Source of the DNA: VBAS01 sp963773465
Lineage (GTDB): Bacteria > Bacteroidota > Bacteroidia > Chitinophagales > Chitinophagaceae
NCBI GenBank assembly: GCA_963773465.1
Contig: CAVZBF010000001.1
Coordinates: forward strand, 806,001 to 870,000
Length of the DNA: 64,000 bases
Direction: 5' to 3'
The translations under genes and the position numbers were made by a program. Below the pieces are notes generated by a model, which was not told the origin of the DNA, did not search any database, and was given only the letters and a program-made list of their open reading frames with translations. Of this stretch, positions 8,602 through 17,244 are shown one piece after another; position 1 is the stretch's first letter; every line of letters begins with the position of its first letter.

Positions 8602-9159
8602 ATGGCATCTAAAGTTAATTTCAACTGGTTAATAGTTGGACTTTCTGTCTCAACAATAGTTTTAGCTTTTTTAGTTGGATTTTCAAGTTCGCCATTAACT
8701 GGCGTCGCAATTACCGGAGCACTCACTTTACTAGCTGCGATTTTTGGGTTTACAAAAAGCGCAGGCGTTATTAGTAGATTAACAAACGAGGTAAAGAATA
8801 GATATTTAAATATTCTTGGAAAACTTTTCTGTTTTTTGTCACTTCTTTTTTTAGCCGGGATTTTCTTGGGAATCAAAGTGCGAGATGAATCAACTAAGGT
8901 TTCTCCTGTTCTAATATGGGATGATAATGATAATCCCGCTAATTCATATGAGGCAATCGACTGGATTTTAGTCAGTGAATATCTAAAACGAAAGGGACTT
9001 ACAGTCATGCAAATTAAATCGATTTATCAAATGCGGGACTCGCATTATTATAATAGAGAGTATCCTTATATAAGGCTTTTTGAATGGGATGAAAAGTTAA
9101 TAGATAAATATTCAAATCAATTATTTCTAGAACCGTGGGTAGCACCATCGTTCAGGTGA
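8602..9159 (+). CDS. Membrane protein of unknown function
   Basis: 185 residues. Three hydrophobic segments are visible at ~9-27 (WLIVGLSVSTIVLAFLVG), ~32-52 (TGVAITGALTLLAAIFGF) and ~73-90 (LFCFLSLLFLAGIFLGI). The polar C-terminal half (~92-185) is rich in Asp, Glu, Tyr and Trp, with IDWILVSEYLKRKGLTVMQIKSIYQ near the middle. I do not recognise a family. The opposite-strand ORF over the same DNA lacks normal composition and is judged a shadow. It is not in an operon with anything visible. Confidence 0.6.
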   Translation: MASKVNFNWLIVGLSVSTIVLAFLVGFSSSPLTGVAITGALTLLAAIFGFTKSAGVISRLTNEVKNRYLNILGKLFCFLSLLFLAGIFLGIKVRDESTKVSPVLIWDDNDNPANSYEAIDWILVSEYLKRKGLTVMQIKSIYQMRDSHYYNREYPYIRLFEWDEKLIDKYSNQLFLEPWVAPSFR

Positions 9160-9462
9160 AACTGCACAATCAATAACAGTAAACCCAACAAAAACACGAA
9201 CGTTTACGATAACAGTAACCAAAAGGTTGGCTCGTTCAAAAATAATCGGAATTACAATTACTGTAATTGAGGTAAACACCGATCGTGTTTACAGAACCGA
9301 TACAGTAATAATTAAAACAAAATCCTCGCGGAACTTGCTATTTACCCAACCGGTAAGATTTATCTTGAACATCTTAAAGGGCTCCTATTTTTTCAAAAAA
9401 GAAATTTGCTCAACAATTACGAAACCCATTTCATAAATTTGGTCACAACTAAAAACACTTTT
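9160..9462. other. Intergenic stretch with a 21-bp palindrome
   Basis: No gene is supported. GTAAACAC-CGATC-GTGTTTAC at 9272-9292 is a perfect 8-bp inverted repeat and could be an operator or weak terminator between the membrane protein and the gene at 9463. A smaller near-palindrome (AATTACAATTACTGTAATT) lies just before it. Confidence 0.4.
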
Positions 9463-9801
9463 ATGAAATACTTTTTGATCTTATTATTCCTCGGCGGCAG
9501 CGTAACCATTTTTGCTCAAACGAATATTGATGGAAACTGGAAGGGTACAAGGGAAACACCCAATGGTACGTTTGAACTCAATTATACATTTAAGGCGGAT
9601 GGCAAAAAGCTTACTGGTACCTTGAAAGCCCAGTTTGGCGAAGTTCCATTGGAGAATGGCAAAATTGACAGTAATAAAATCTCCTATTCGATCACCTTCA
9701 ATGGCACCACCGTCGACAGCACTGGTGAGATCCTTAATGAGAATGAAATCCTGATCAAAAATCAATTTGGGGAAATGAAATTAACAAGGGTAAAGTCCTA
9801 G
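9463..9801 (+). CDS. Small exported beta-strand-rich protein
   Basis: 112 residues from the ATG at 9463, chosen because it begins a clean signal peptide (MKYFLILLFLGGSVTIFAQ). The longer reading from 9406 only adds non-signal residues. The mature part (NIDGNWKGTRETPNGTFELNY, then KADGKKLTGTLKA and GKIDSNKISYSITFNG) has the alternating pattern of a small beta-barrel or lipocalin-like fold seen in many Bacteroidota secreted proteins. No catalytic residues stand out. It converges with the frameshifted membrane gene on the other strand; the two meet at the stop codons. Confidence 0.75.
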   Translation: MKYFLILLFLGGSVTIFAQTNIDGNWKGTRETPNGTFELNYTFKADGKKLTGTLKAQFGEVPLENGKIDSNKISYSITFNGTTVDSTGEILNENEILIKNQFGEMKLTRVKS

Positions 9802-10583
9802 TTATTTGAACGTTGATTTGTTAGTAAACAAGCCATACAGCACAAACATGATCCCGGCGAAAGCAAATGATTCACAAAGTCCCATTTGGTCGCTGGGATC
9901 GCTGATGTTGGCGAAAAATCGCGGGATGTGAAGTAAGAGAAACCAGCCAGCTATCATTATGCCAGTTAACAATGCTGCTGTTTTTCTGATTCGATAAATT
10001 TGAATTCCGGCTCCGCCGGCGATCAATGCGGTGCCACAGAAATATGTCCAGAAAGAATGAAAAGGGATATAAGACGGCATAAAACCATCAATGATAAAAT
10101 CTGCAAACTTAAAATGAGCCAAACCGCTCATGATAAAAAACAAACTAAGAAAGATCGTTGCGATCAACAGAATTTTTCGTTTCTGCCGGGATTCCTTTCT
10201 TAAAAAAGAAACACCAACAATTAAGGAGCCACCGATAATCGCCAATGTTTTATAAGCATTGATACTCCAGAGTATTTTTTCCGGGTCACTTTAATAATTG
10301 AAGGGATATAGCGAATACCAAAACTAAAAATAGAAATAATGGCTGCTACCAAAAATGCCGCGAATGCCCCTCGTCGTTGAAAGATAATTGCAACACATCC
10401 GGCAACAAGCAATACATTCAATACAAGAGAAAGAATTTCTTTACCGCCGAAGCCAACCGGCCATGCAGGTGGCCGGCCCACGATTAAATCATTTTTTATA
10501 AAGCCAAGTATGGCAAGCCCAATTAAGCCAAGAGCAAACATTATTCTTCCGGCAGTGACGAGAAGCGGGGATGGGGTCTTCAT
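9802..10583 (-). pseudogene. DoxX-like integral membrane protein, split by one frameshift
   Basis: Two minus-strand reading frames form one protein. The first (start at 10583, MKTPSPLLV...) ends ...IRYIPSIIK. The second continues as DPEKILWSINAYKTLAIIGG through several more membrane spans (LLIATIFLSLFFIMSGLAHF, LLTGIMIAGWFLLLHIP). The frames join near 10280, at AAAGTGACCCGGAAAAAATA, where one base appears to be missing. Eight or so hydrophobic segments overall resemble DoxX-like or related small membrane proteins. Either the gene is dead or the break is a sequence error. Two independent proteins are unlikely because the segments are complementary and contiguous. Confidence 0.75.
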
Positions 10584-10867
10584 TTTTGTAAAGTATAAAT
10601 TGTTGAAGTATTTTACAACCATTCATAGAACAACTTCGCAATGATCATCCAAACAGCTCGCTGATTGATCGGCTCGGTTGTGAAAACCATTTGGGTCTCG
10701 GCCAGAAAGGCATTTTCAACTTGTTCCCGCCTTGATGAGAATAGAACTATCCTATGCATGCGAGCGGCAGCAATAGCCCGGAACAAAGAGGAGCAGCATT
10801 CTCCTAATTTTAAGCATAACCGGTTTACAGTTTGCTGCTATATAATTAGTAAGAAATAGTTGGTGCT

Positions 10868-11452
10868 TTATAAACTCTTAATAAGAATAGTAATTAAATG
10901 CGGAGCGGTTTCATTGCCGCCAAAATAAGGGTATTGCTGGTAACCGCTGGCCTGCGAACCGGAGGTTCCGCGGGGTAAACTAACAGAAACACCATTTACT
11001 GTAAACAGGTATGTTTCTTCGGTAAGTTTAATGCTGCAACTGATCTCAGTGCCAATTGTAACAGGAGTTATTTCCTGGTAATACAATTGGCCACTAACAT
11101 AGGCATAACCATATAAGCGCAAGGCATTGTCGGTCCATGACCAGCCGATACGGGCACTATTATGATGATTATTGGTTCCTTCGCTGAAACCCCAAAGCTT
11201 GTTAACGGCATATTGGTTTTCCGGCAACCCGGTCTGATAAATTGCAGAGCTGTCAAACTTCACCATGAATTTCATTTCAGATATCGTGATAGATTTAACA
11301 GGATTCTGATCGCAGTAATGTGCATTCTTCTGAATGGTAAAAGTGGAATACTCGCCGGGCTTCGGTTCAATTTCTTTTACTGCACTAACATCAAAGTTTT
11401 TAGTACAGCCGGCAAAAAAGATTACTCCAGCAACGAGGTAAATGGTTTTCAT
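10868..11452 (-). CDS. Lipoprotein of unknown function
   Basis: 194 residues. MKTIYLVAGVIFFAGC is a good lipoprotein signal with Cys16 lipidated. The mature part is rich in Tyr, Thr, Ser and Gly with alternating hydrophobic residues (SITISEMKFMVKFD, ARIGWSWTDNALRLYGYAY, EISCSIKLTEETYLFTVNGV). This is typical of a beta-sandwich such as a concanavalin-like fold, but no catalytic motif is visible. It stands alone between two regions with no shared operon. Function unknown. Confidence 0.7.
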   Translation of the reverse strand: MKTIYLVAGVIFFAGCTKNFDVSAVKEIEPKPGEYSTFTIQKNAHYCDQNPVKSITISEMKFMVKFDSSAIYQTGLPENQYAVNKLWGFSEGTNNHHNSARIGWSWTDNALRLYGYAYVSGQLYYQEITPVTIGTEISCSIKLTEETYLFTVNGVSVSLPRGTSGSQASGYQQYPYFGGNETAPHLITILIKSL

Positions 11453-11827
11453 AGGTGTAGTTTGAAAATTAAAATCCTTTGATCAGCAGTGAACAAAATA
11501 CAACTTAGAGAATGAGTTTGTACTGGTTGTTTTACTTGTCTGAATTCTCAGGAAATCCTCTTGCAGTGCAAAGTATTTTTTCTTTTTTCAGGGCCATAAA
11601 GAATATGCTTCGTCAAAAAGTGACCGAATGGATCTTACGAAATTTCCGATAATGAAATAAGCAACCTTTGCTTTCTTCATGGATTGAAGGGCAGGCCAAC
11701 GCACATGAAAAGTCTTTATCCTTCGTAAATACATCCCTGCAACTTCGCGATGAGAAAAATACCCTTAAAGAGGGATTGACTTCGGCTATTCTGATAATTA
11801 TCTTCATTAATAATAAAAAACTTCATA
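11453..11827. other. Intergenic stretch containing a decayed copy of the 235-bp repeat
   Basis: At 11688-11755 the sequence GGGCAGGCCAACGCACATGA, then AAAGTCTTTAT and CGTAAATACAT, matches the central part of the five full repeats (for example 46590-46635). The 5' hairpin and the 3' stem are lost or unrecognisable. The rest is AT-rich leader for the gene at 11828. No coding sequence is supported. Confidence 0.6.
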
Positions 11828-12052
11828 ATGGCAACAAAATTTAATGTCGTAGTTGATCTACCATTGACGAAAGCACAAGCATCATCGCTTAACAAAGACA
11901 TACAATCATTGGTTACGAAAAACATTGCCAAACTGGGCAATCGCGTTGTTGGAAAGAAGTTCAGGCTTCCGAAAGATTGGATCGGCATTTGGGTCAAAGA
12001 CTTTAAAACCATCGAAGCGTTGAAGAATAGCGAAACCTTTAGAAGACTTTAG
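11828..12052 (+). CDS. Small protein of unknown function, paired with a Cys-rich protein
   Basis: 74 residues, soluble, no signal peptide: an N-terminal FNVVVDLPLTKAQ segment, a probable helix (ASSLNKDIQSLVTKNIAKLG), then a short basic tail with KDWIGIWVKDF. The downstream Cys-rich gene starts 11 bases after its stop, so they are very likely one operon. The small size and fixed partner recall a substrate-modifier pair or a small regulator-effector pair, but I recognise no family and claim no function. Confidence 0.6.
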   Translation: MATKFNVVVDLPLTKAQASSLNKDIQSLVTKNIAKLGNRVVGKKFRLPKDWIGIWVKDFKTIEALKNSETFRRL

Positions 12053-12063
12053 TTGCTGCCATT

Positions 12064-12444
12064 ATGAAAGACGGGAAAATCTTATGCCCAAGTTCAGTGT
12101 GTATTGAAGGTTCTGCAGTCATTGGCGTTGCCAACGCAAAAGGAACTGTTGACATCCTGGAAAAACCAATGCCCGTTACCTCTGAATTTATAGAATTTAC
12201 CAGCGAGCAGGATACCAGCCCTGAAATGAGATTTCGGTTTGCGAATACTTGTGTAAAGAATGCCTGTAAGCAATGGAATGGTAAGGGATGCGGCATCATC
12301 GATATGGTCACTGGTTTTATAAAGATGGAGGAGAAGATAAAGCAACTTCCCAAATGCGGCATTCGCAGCCTTTGCCGGTGGTATTTACAAAAAGGTCCAC
12401 AGGCATGCGCAGTATGCAAATATGTTGTTACGGATAACAGGTAA
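12064..12444 (+). CDS. Cysteine-rich protein with a conserved-looking CRWY/ACxxC C-terminus
   Basis: 126 residues with cysteines in pairs: CPSSVC (8,13), NTCVKNAC (~62,67), KGCG (~75), and a C-terminal set CGIRSLCRWYLQKG then ACAVCKYVVTD. The spacing suggests iron-sulfur or zinc binding, but this is an inference from Cys pattern alone. The pattern C-x2-R-x2-C-R-W-Y-x-Q-x-G-x3-A-C-x2-C looks familial. There is no signal peptide. It follows the 74-residue gene by 11 bases and converges with the GNAT-like gene. Biological role unknown. Confidence 0.6.
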   Translation: MKDGKILCPSSVCIEGSAVIGVANAKGTVDILEKPMPVTSEFIEFTSEQDTSPEMRFRFANTCVKNACKQWNGKGCGIIDMVTGFIKMEEKIKQLPKCGIRSLCRWYLQKGPQACAVCKYVVTDNR

Positions 12445-12560
12445 CCGTAAGTTCTCAACACGTCTTTAATGTGATCTACATCTCCGCCCGGCGTCTTGCC
12501 CTGCAGCAACGGCAATATAAATGAATTATGAGGGCTGCCCCGGGACGCAGATCAAATTGC

Positions 12561-14228
12561 TTAACCGGGAATATTATCCAGCACCTTCTCCATCATTTTT
12601 TTCAGCGGTATTGAATGTTGCAAGCGATAGATATACTCTTCTTCTGAACCGCCTGCTTTTAATTCAAATAGTTTTTTTAAGACCTTTTTTAACCTGCTGT
12701 TGCTGCGCAACTCTTTTTCATCGTTAAGCAAAAGAATACTCCAGTTTTTCAACACATACAGGAGGTTGACTTCCCAATAATTTCTTATTTGTAAAATTGC
12801 TGCGAGTTTTTTTACTGCAAGTTCGTCTGCAGGTTTACGTTTATTATTGTACCGGTCTTTCAAAATGGCTGCATAAGCCCGGCTAAGATCGGTAACATCA
12901 TACTGCACTGCTTTTTTCTCAAGTATTAATTCGAGTCTTGATTCAGCCAATTTTTTTAAAACAGTTGCCGGTGTAAGATATCTCTTTACCGATCTTATTT
13001 TCTTTGCTTCCGCTTCTGCAATATCCTTTTGCTCCTGTCGAATAGGACGAAACCCTGCACGATAATATATCCAGAATGCGCCCGAATGAATGCCATCGCT
13101 GTTATCCTTTCCGATCTGGTAGGGATCGGTGCTAAACCGCTTTAACCTGTAAACACCCTGGTGAATTTTTAATACCTGTTCAAAAATATATTGTGATTCA
13201 CCACCCCGGTAGGCCGGAAAAATATTAAGACCGATACGGGCACTGTCAAATAAAATCCATGCCGCGGCATAAGCAACGGGCAGACCATTTTTAAATACTG
13301 TGTATCCCATATAGCTGTCGATGGGATGTCTTCTTGCCGGCACCATACCCATCAATGCTATTGAAAGGCCGCGGGGTAGGCGGTAATAACTTATAAGTTC
13401 GGCTGATGTAAATGTGATCGGGTCTATTTCACGCAGGTGTCGTACAAGTATCATCCTGCTGCATTCAATGATCTTTTCTGATTCTGCTTTGTCAAGATCG
13501 ACTTTCGGAGGATTCATACCTTTTATCTGCGGGCTTTTTTTCTTTTTTATTAACGAACGGTGATAGTATGGAATGAATAATGGGTCCGGCAGGCTATTAT
13601 GTGTTGTAAAATCAACTTCAATATTTATTCCGATCGCCGACCAGAGTTCATCCTTTACTTCAGGCCGAATATCGGTTTCATCAAAAACTGCAATTAACCG
13701 GTCCAGCAGGTCTTCTTCTTTTTTCATAGATCGTTTCAGCCATGATCTCCACCCCGCATTGCCATCCTGCATGATTTCTGATTCCACTTTCGGCATTACC
13801 ACCGAAAGTATTTCCTGGATCCGCGTCTCAGCTGCTTCAAAGGACTGGATGCGGATATTTTTTTTATAGTTTATTCTCATCCATTTTACCATTTCAAAAC
13901 TATATGCGGCACAAAGCTGTGTATTAGTGATACCGCTGTTATACAGGGCATCTCTTAGTTTGGTATGCGATTGAATATATAAATGCAGTTGCTGTAAAAG
14001 AATTGATGACTGTGTGTAAACAGCCTGGTCATCGGGATAAGCAATAAGAAAAAGTAAGAGGGCATGTAAAAGCTCCATGTCTTTTTTTCTTGTTAGCTTT
14101 TGGTTGCTTATCGCTTTCAGTAAATAAAGTTTTTGAGATGAAAATTTTTTTCCATAGCGCTGGCGGATAGAAAAAAGTTGAGATACCAGCTTACCTGCTT
14201 TACTCATTTTCTTTATTTTTTTAAACAT
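12561..14228 (-). CDS. Large protein with a GNAT-like central region
   Basis: 555 residues, soluble, highly basic. The N-terminal ~260 residues are predicted mostly helical. The middle (~265-420) looks like an acyl-CoA N-acyltransferase fold, with VKYGLP-like strands, GYTVFKNGLPVAYAAAWILF, a glycine-containing AYRGGESQYIFEQVL loop where acetyl-CoA binding would be expected, and FWIYYRAGFRP as the late GNAT strand-helix. The C-terminal ~130 residues are helical again. The substrate is unknown. Two non-coding fragments of the same 3' end occur at 43-220 and 1452-1503, so paralogs once existed upstream. The start at 14228 follows an AT-rich divergent region shared with the gene at 14322. Confidence 0.6.
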   Translation of the reverse strand: MFKKIKKMSKAGKLVSQLFSIRQRYGKKFSSQKLYLLKAISNQKLTRKKDMELLHALLLFLIAYPDDQAVYTQSSILLQQLHLYIQSHTKLRDALYNSGITNTQLCAAYSFEMVKWMRINYKKNIRIQSFEAAETRIQEILSVVMPKVESEIMQDGNAGWRSWLKRSMKKEEDLLDRLIAVFDETDIRPEVKDELWSAIGINIEVDFTTHNSLPDPLFIPYYHRSLIKKKKSPQIKGMNPPKVDLDKAESEKIIECSRMILVRHLREIDPITFTSAELISYYRLPRGLSIALMGMVPARRHPIDSYMGYTVFKNGLPVAYAAAWILFDSARIGLNIFPAYRGGESQYIFEQVLKIHQGVYRLKRFSTDPYQIGKDNSDGIHSGAFWIYYRAGFRPIRQEQKDIAEAEAKKIRSVKRYLTPATVLKKLAESRLELILEKKAVQYDVTDLSRAYAAILKDRYNNKRKPADELAVKKLAAILQIRNYWEVNLLYVLKNWSILLLNDEKELRSNSRLKKVLKKLFELKAGGSEEEYIYRLQHSIPLKKMMEKVLDNIPG

Positions 14229-14321
14229 AGAACTTATAATTCATTCCTGATTACCTTGCCGTGAATATTTTTCAGCCCCGGTCTTACCGCGCATTTACCT
14301 TTGCTTAAGAAACGCTGCAAA

Positions 14322-15212
14322 ATGAGATCAGGACTTCAAGTTTATCTTTTGTTATTATTACTAATTACAGGAATCGTAACAAGCACCCCGTTTGAGCCGG
14401 CGTTGGCTCAGTCATCAGAATTAAAAGTTATAGTCATTCGCAAAGATCTTCCTTTACTAAAGATCCTTTTAGCGGGACAACCGGCTTCCGATCGTGGAAT
14501 TGAAATTGAATTTCCTGAGCATGTAACAGGATTGAATAAAAGGACCAACCAGGTTGAACACCTTTACCTGGTAACAAACCGAAACCTTAAAAGAACATTG
14601 CCTCGCTGGCAAATTGTTGGGAACACGTTTCGTTATGAAACAGAATTCGATAGTATAAAAATGATCGCTACTGCTTATCTTGAACCCGATGGCCTTCGCT
14701 GTACGTATAAATTTATCAATCGCTCAAACGTTTCTTATCAAAACTTGCAGGCAGTTACCTGTGTAAAATTGTATTCAGTTTTTTCAGACACATTGCTGCA
14801 GAGAACATATGTGCATCATCCGGAGGGTTTTGATTTTATGGCTTCCGAAACTCCTGATCGACTTAGCATGCCGTTGCAAAAATGGTTGCCTTGCCGGTAT
14901 TTAGTTTCCTATAACTGGCCCGTGGAAATTAAACGCATCGAAAAAAAAGAAGACTCAATTACACGATATAATAAGTCAAGGAAAGCGGACAAACCTTTTA
15001 TTGCTACGTTATCACATGATAAAAAATGGGTGGCTGCTACTTATACAAAGGAGACTGGCAACTTATGGACAAATCCTGAACGCAGTTGCCAGCATGCAGA
15101 CCCTGCTATTAACCTGAATGCCGGTGAAACAAAAAGTTTAGAATTAAAGACATTCATTATTAATGGGGATCTTGAAAAATTATTAAAACTTATTAATAAG
15201 GAAATGAATTAA
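14322..15212 (+). CDS. Exported protein of unknown function
   Basis: 296 residues from ATG 14322 (a TTG at 14301 would add seven residues ahead of the signal peptide). The signal peptide is MRSGLQVYLLLLLLITGIVT with a probable cleavage near ALAQ. The mature protein has alternating strand patterns (LYLVTNRNLKRTLPRWQIVG, MIATAYLEPDGLRCTYKFIN) and ends in a helical tail. It resembles a beta-sandwich carbohydrate-binding or mutarotase-like shape, but I cannot name a family. It is divergent from the GNAT-like gene. Confidence 0.6.
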   Translation: MRSGLQVYLLLLLLITGIVTSTPFEPALAQSSELKVIVIRKDLPLLKILLAGQPASDRGIEIEFPEHVTGLNKRTNQVEHLYLVTNRNLKRTLPRWQIVGNTFRYETEFDSIKMIATAYLEPDGLRCTYKFINRSNVSYQNLQAVTCVKLYSVFSDTLLQRTYVHHPEGFDFMASETPDRLSMPLQKWLPCRYLVSYNWPVEIKRIEKKEDSITRYNKSRKADKPFIATLSHDKKWVAATYTKETGNLWTNPERSCQHADPAINLNAGETKSLELKTFIINGDLEKLLKLINKEMN

Positions 15213-15243
15213 TGCTAAAACAAGATTTTATAAGCACAGTTGT

Positions 15244-15310
15244 CGGTAGCCCGCATAGGCTAGTAAATCTTCCGTTCTTGAAATCAATAAAGAAAAATAA
15301 AATTAGACGA
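15244..15310. repeat. Degenerate intergenic repeat related to 5319-5386
   Basis: GTAGCCCGCATAGGCTAGTA, then AATCTTCCGTTCTTGAAATC and AATAAAGAAAAATAAAA, parallels 5321-5386 in the same order (GTAG, imperfect palindrome, TAAAT-TTCC-TTC, AAATCAATAAA). It has no coding potential and is probably a decayed copy of that family. Confidence 0.45.
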
Positions 15311-15419
15311 CATTATTTATATCATAACCGCATTTTATCAAGGCTTTCATTCCCTTTATCTAATCATTTAATTTCTGCCGGGAGACTTCGCTACCTTGTA
15401 TTGTAAAAATAAATAGAAG

Positions 15420-16367
15420 ATGAAATATCCATGGCTGATCAATAAAGTAAAAAAAGTATCGCAAGTAAGGTTAATAAACAAACATTCTTTTGTTATAACC
15501 ATATTCTTTATTTTGATCCTATGCTTTCTGTCCGGCACTAAAGTAGCTGCTCATCCCGGTTCTGGTATTGTACTCGATAAAGAGGGAAACATTTATTTCA
15601 CCGATACTGGTAAAGGCGTTTGGAAAATTGATACACAAGGCAAGCTCAGCTTTTTGCCCGCATCGAAGTTTCATTGGATGACTATTGATACGATCGGGCA
15701 CTTTGCAGGAGCACAGAAAAGTTTTGGAGAATATTTTGAAAGAGTAACTTCCAAAAGCAATAAGCCGGATCTTATAATGTGTTCCGATTTTCCGTTGGTT
15801 ATTAATAAGGACGGGAACATTTATTATGCCCATACCCGGCCAGGTTCGGCAAAGATCAACAGGAGAACAGCTGATGGAAAAGAGACAGTATTTGCAAGCA
15901 ATAAAATATTTGAGTTCATCAACGGCATAACTGCCGGTACTGACGGCTCACTTTATATCACTGAAGCCAGTAATGCTAATGCCAGCACGATTCGAAAGAT
16001 CACAATCGATGGAACAGTATCGATCATTGCGACCTTTGTCGGAAAAGGGGACAACGATTTACCATTGGAAACAGTGCCTTCTTATTGCCGTGGATTGGCT
16101 GTTGATTCTACAGGAACTATTTATGTTGCAGCAACCGGAAGTCGCAGTATTCTTAAGATAACTCCTCAAGGTAAAATAACCACTATTCTTCATTCAACAA
16201 GTCCGTGGGCACCGACAGGCGTTGCAATATTTCATGGTGAAGTGTATGTGTTGGAATGGCATGATGTAACCCGTGAAAATCTCGAAGTCCGCAGTGCGTG
16301 GATACCACGGGTTAGAAAAATAGGGCTTGACGGGAAGGTGACAACTCTTGCAACTGTTTCAAGATAA
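15420..16367 (+). CDS. Exported NHL/SMP-30-like beta-propeller protein
   Basis: 315 residues. A basic N-terminus and hydrophobic segment (HSFVITIFFILILCFLSG) form a signal peptide or anchor. The mature part carries repeated blades of the type V-L-D-x-x-G-N-I-Y-F-T-D-T-G: GIVLDKEGNIYFTDTG, VINKDGNIYYAHT, TAGTDGSLYITEAS and AVDSTGTIYVAAT. This is the pattern of NHL or SMP-30/gluconolactonase-like propellers. Each blade's Asp-Gly turn is conserved. Whether it is an enzyme (lactonase-like) or a binding protein cannot be told. The gene is monocistronic. Confidence 0.8.
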   Translation: MKYPWLINKVKKVSQVRLINKHSFVITIFFILILCFLSGTKVAAHPGSGIVLDKEGNIYFTDTGKGVWKIDTQGKLSFLPASKFHWMTIDTIGHFAGAQKSFGEYFERVTSKSNKPDLIMCSDFPLVINKDGNIYYAHTRPGSAKINRRTADGKETVFASNKIFEFINGITAGTDGSLYITEASNANASTIRKITIDGTVSIIATFVGKGDNDLPLETVPSYCRGLAVDSTGTIYVAATGSRSILKITPQGKITTILHSTSPWAPTGVAIFHGEVYVLEWHDVTRENLEVRSAWIPRVRKIGLDGKVTTLATVSR

Positions 16368-16420
16368 ATAGTATTCAGCGCTCATTACACGTTGTGTTCT
16401 TTTCTTCACATCAATATTGA

Positions 16421-17011
16421 TCAAAGACTAATCGTTTCCTGGTATTGCTTACTTAATTCATCAGCGCTTGTTTTTTTCAACTTCTCATACTCCGAATCTT
16501 TAACTGCTTTATAGTTGTCATAGACTTTGCCGTTCCATCTTAATACCGGGAAGTCTGATCCAGGCCCGCCAACAAGAATATCAGGATAACCTTTGCTTGT
16601 CGTGGTTAATATATCTGGTGTCATACCCGGAAATCCAAGGTTCATTTCATATACACCCAAACTATTTTTAATAAATAATACAACGCTGGACCCTGCATTG
16701 CCTGATGTATAAGAGTTGCCATAGACAATGAAAATTTCTTCTTTGCCATCTTTATTCATGTCTGTTGGCATTACGGCAGCACCAAATGGATAGTCTTTGC
16801 TGTCTTTATCCAGTGCAAAAGGCAGATCCTTTTTTCCTGATAAAACAAATTCCAATTTCTTCGCGATGAAATTTTTTTCTTCATTCTTGAGTTTGGACTT
16901 AACATTTTGAAATAATGATGACGCCACGGGGCTTAAACTTGTTGTCGTTTGTGCAAATAAAGCAGAAAGAGAAAAAAACAAACCTATCCCGGATAAGAAT
17001 ATTTTTCTCAT
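16421..17011 (-). CDS. Exported FG-GAP/VCBS-like protein
   Basis: 196 residues. The signal peptide is MRKIFLSGIGLFFSLSALFAQ. Residues ~85-165 contain a calcium-loop-like DMNKDGKEEIFIVYG and the phrase SKGYPDILVGGPGSDFPVLRW. The latter has the feel of an FG-GAP/VCBS blade, but only about two blades are present, so this is not a full integrin-like propeller. A role in envelope binding is an inference. Confidence 0.6.
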   Translation of the reverse strand: MRKIFLSGIGLFFSLSALFAQTTTSLSPVASSLFQNVKSKLKNEEKNFIAKKLEFVLSGKKDLPFALDKDSKDYPFGAAVMPTDMNKDGKEEIFIVYGNSYTSGNAGSSVVLFIKNSLGVYEMNLGFPGMTPDILTTTSKGYPDILVGGPGSDFPVLRWNGKVYDNYKAVKDSEYEKLKKTSADELSKQYQETISL

Positions 17012-17085
17012 ACAATTAGTTTTATATGCAAAAGGTACAATTAAATTTTATAGAATTGTTTATGCTCAGCAGCATTACCGAAAGT

Positions 17086-17190
17086 ATCCCCATTAAATCG
17101 GGACGACGCATTTGCTCAATAATGAACTGAACGATGAATGGAGCGTCGCAACAGGCGATGATAGTAGTACAAAAGTTGACTACATAATTT
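17086..17190. repeat. Intergenic repeat with GCGTCGCAAC core, copy A
   Basis: Matches 43826-43930 over ~105 bases: ATCGGGACGACGCATTTG versus TATCGGGAGCGACGCTATTG, both leading to TGAATGGAGCGTCGCAAC, then ATAGTAGTA and CTACATAAT. The CGACGC and GCGTCG arms can pair. Both copies lie just beyond the 3' end of a minus-strand gene. Confidence 0.7.
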
Positions 17191-17244
17191 TACAATCATT
17201 CATGAGACTTTCGTAGAGAAAAAATTGCTAAGTAATTACGTTGA

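Noticed and set aside
8451..9008. 185-residue minus-strand ORF opposite the membrane protein
   Set aside because: It is the antisense of the 8602-9159 gene. The plus-strand product has three clean membrane segments and an ATG with normal composition; the minus product does not.
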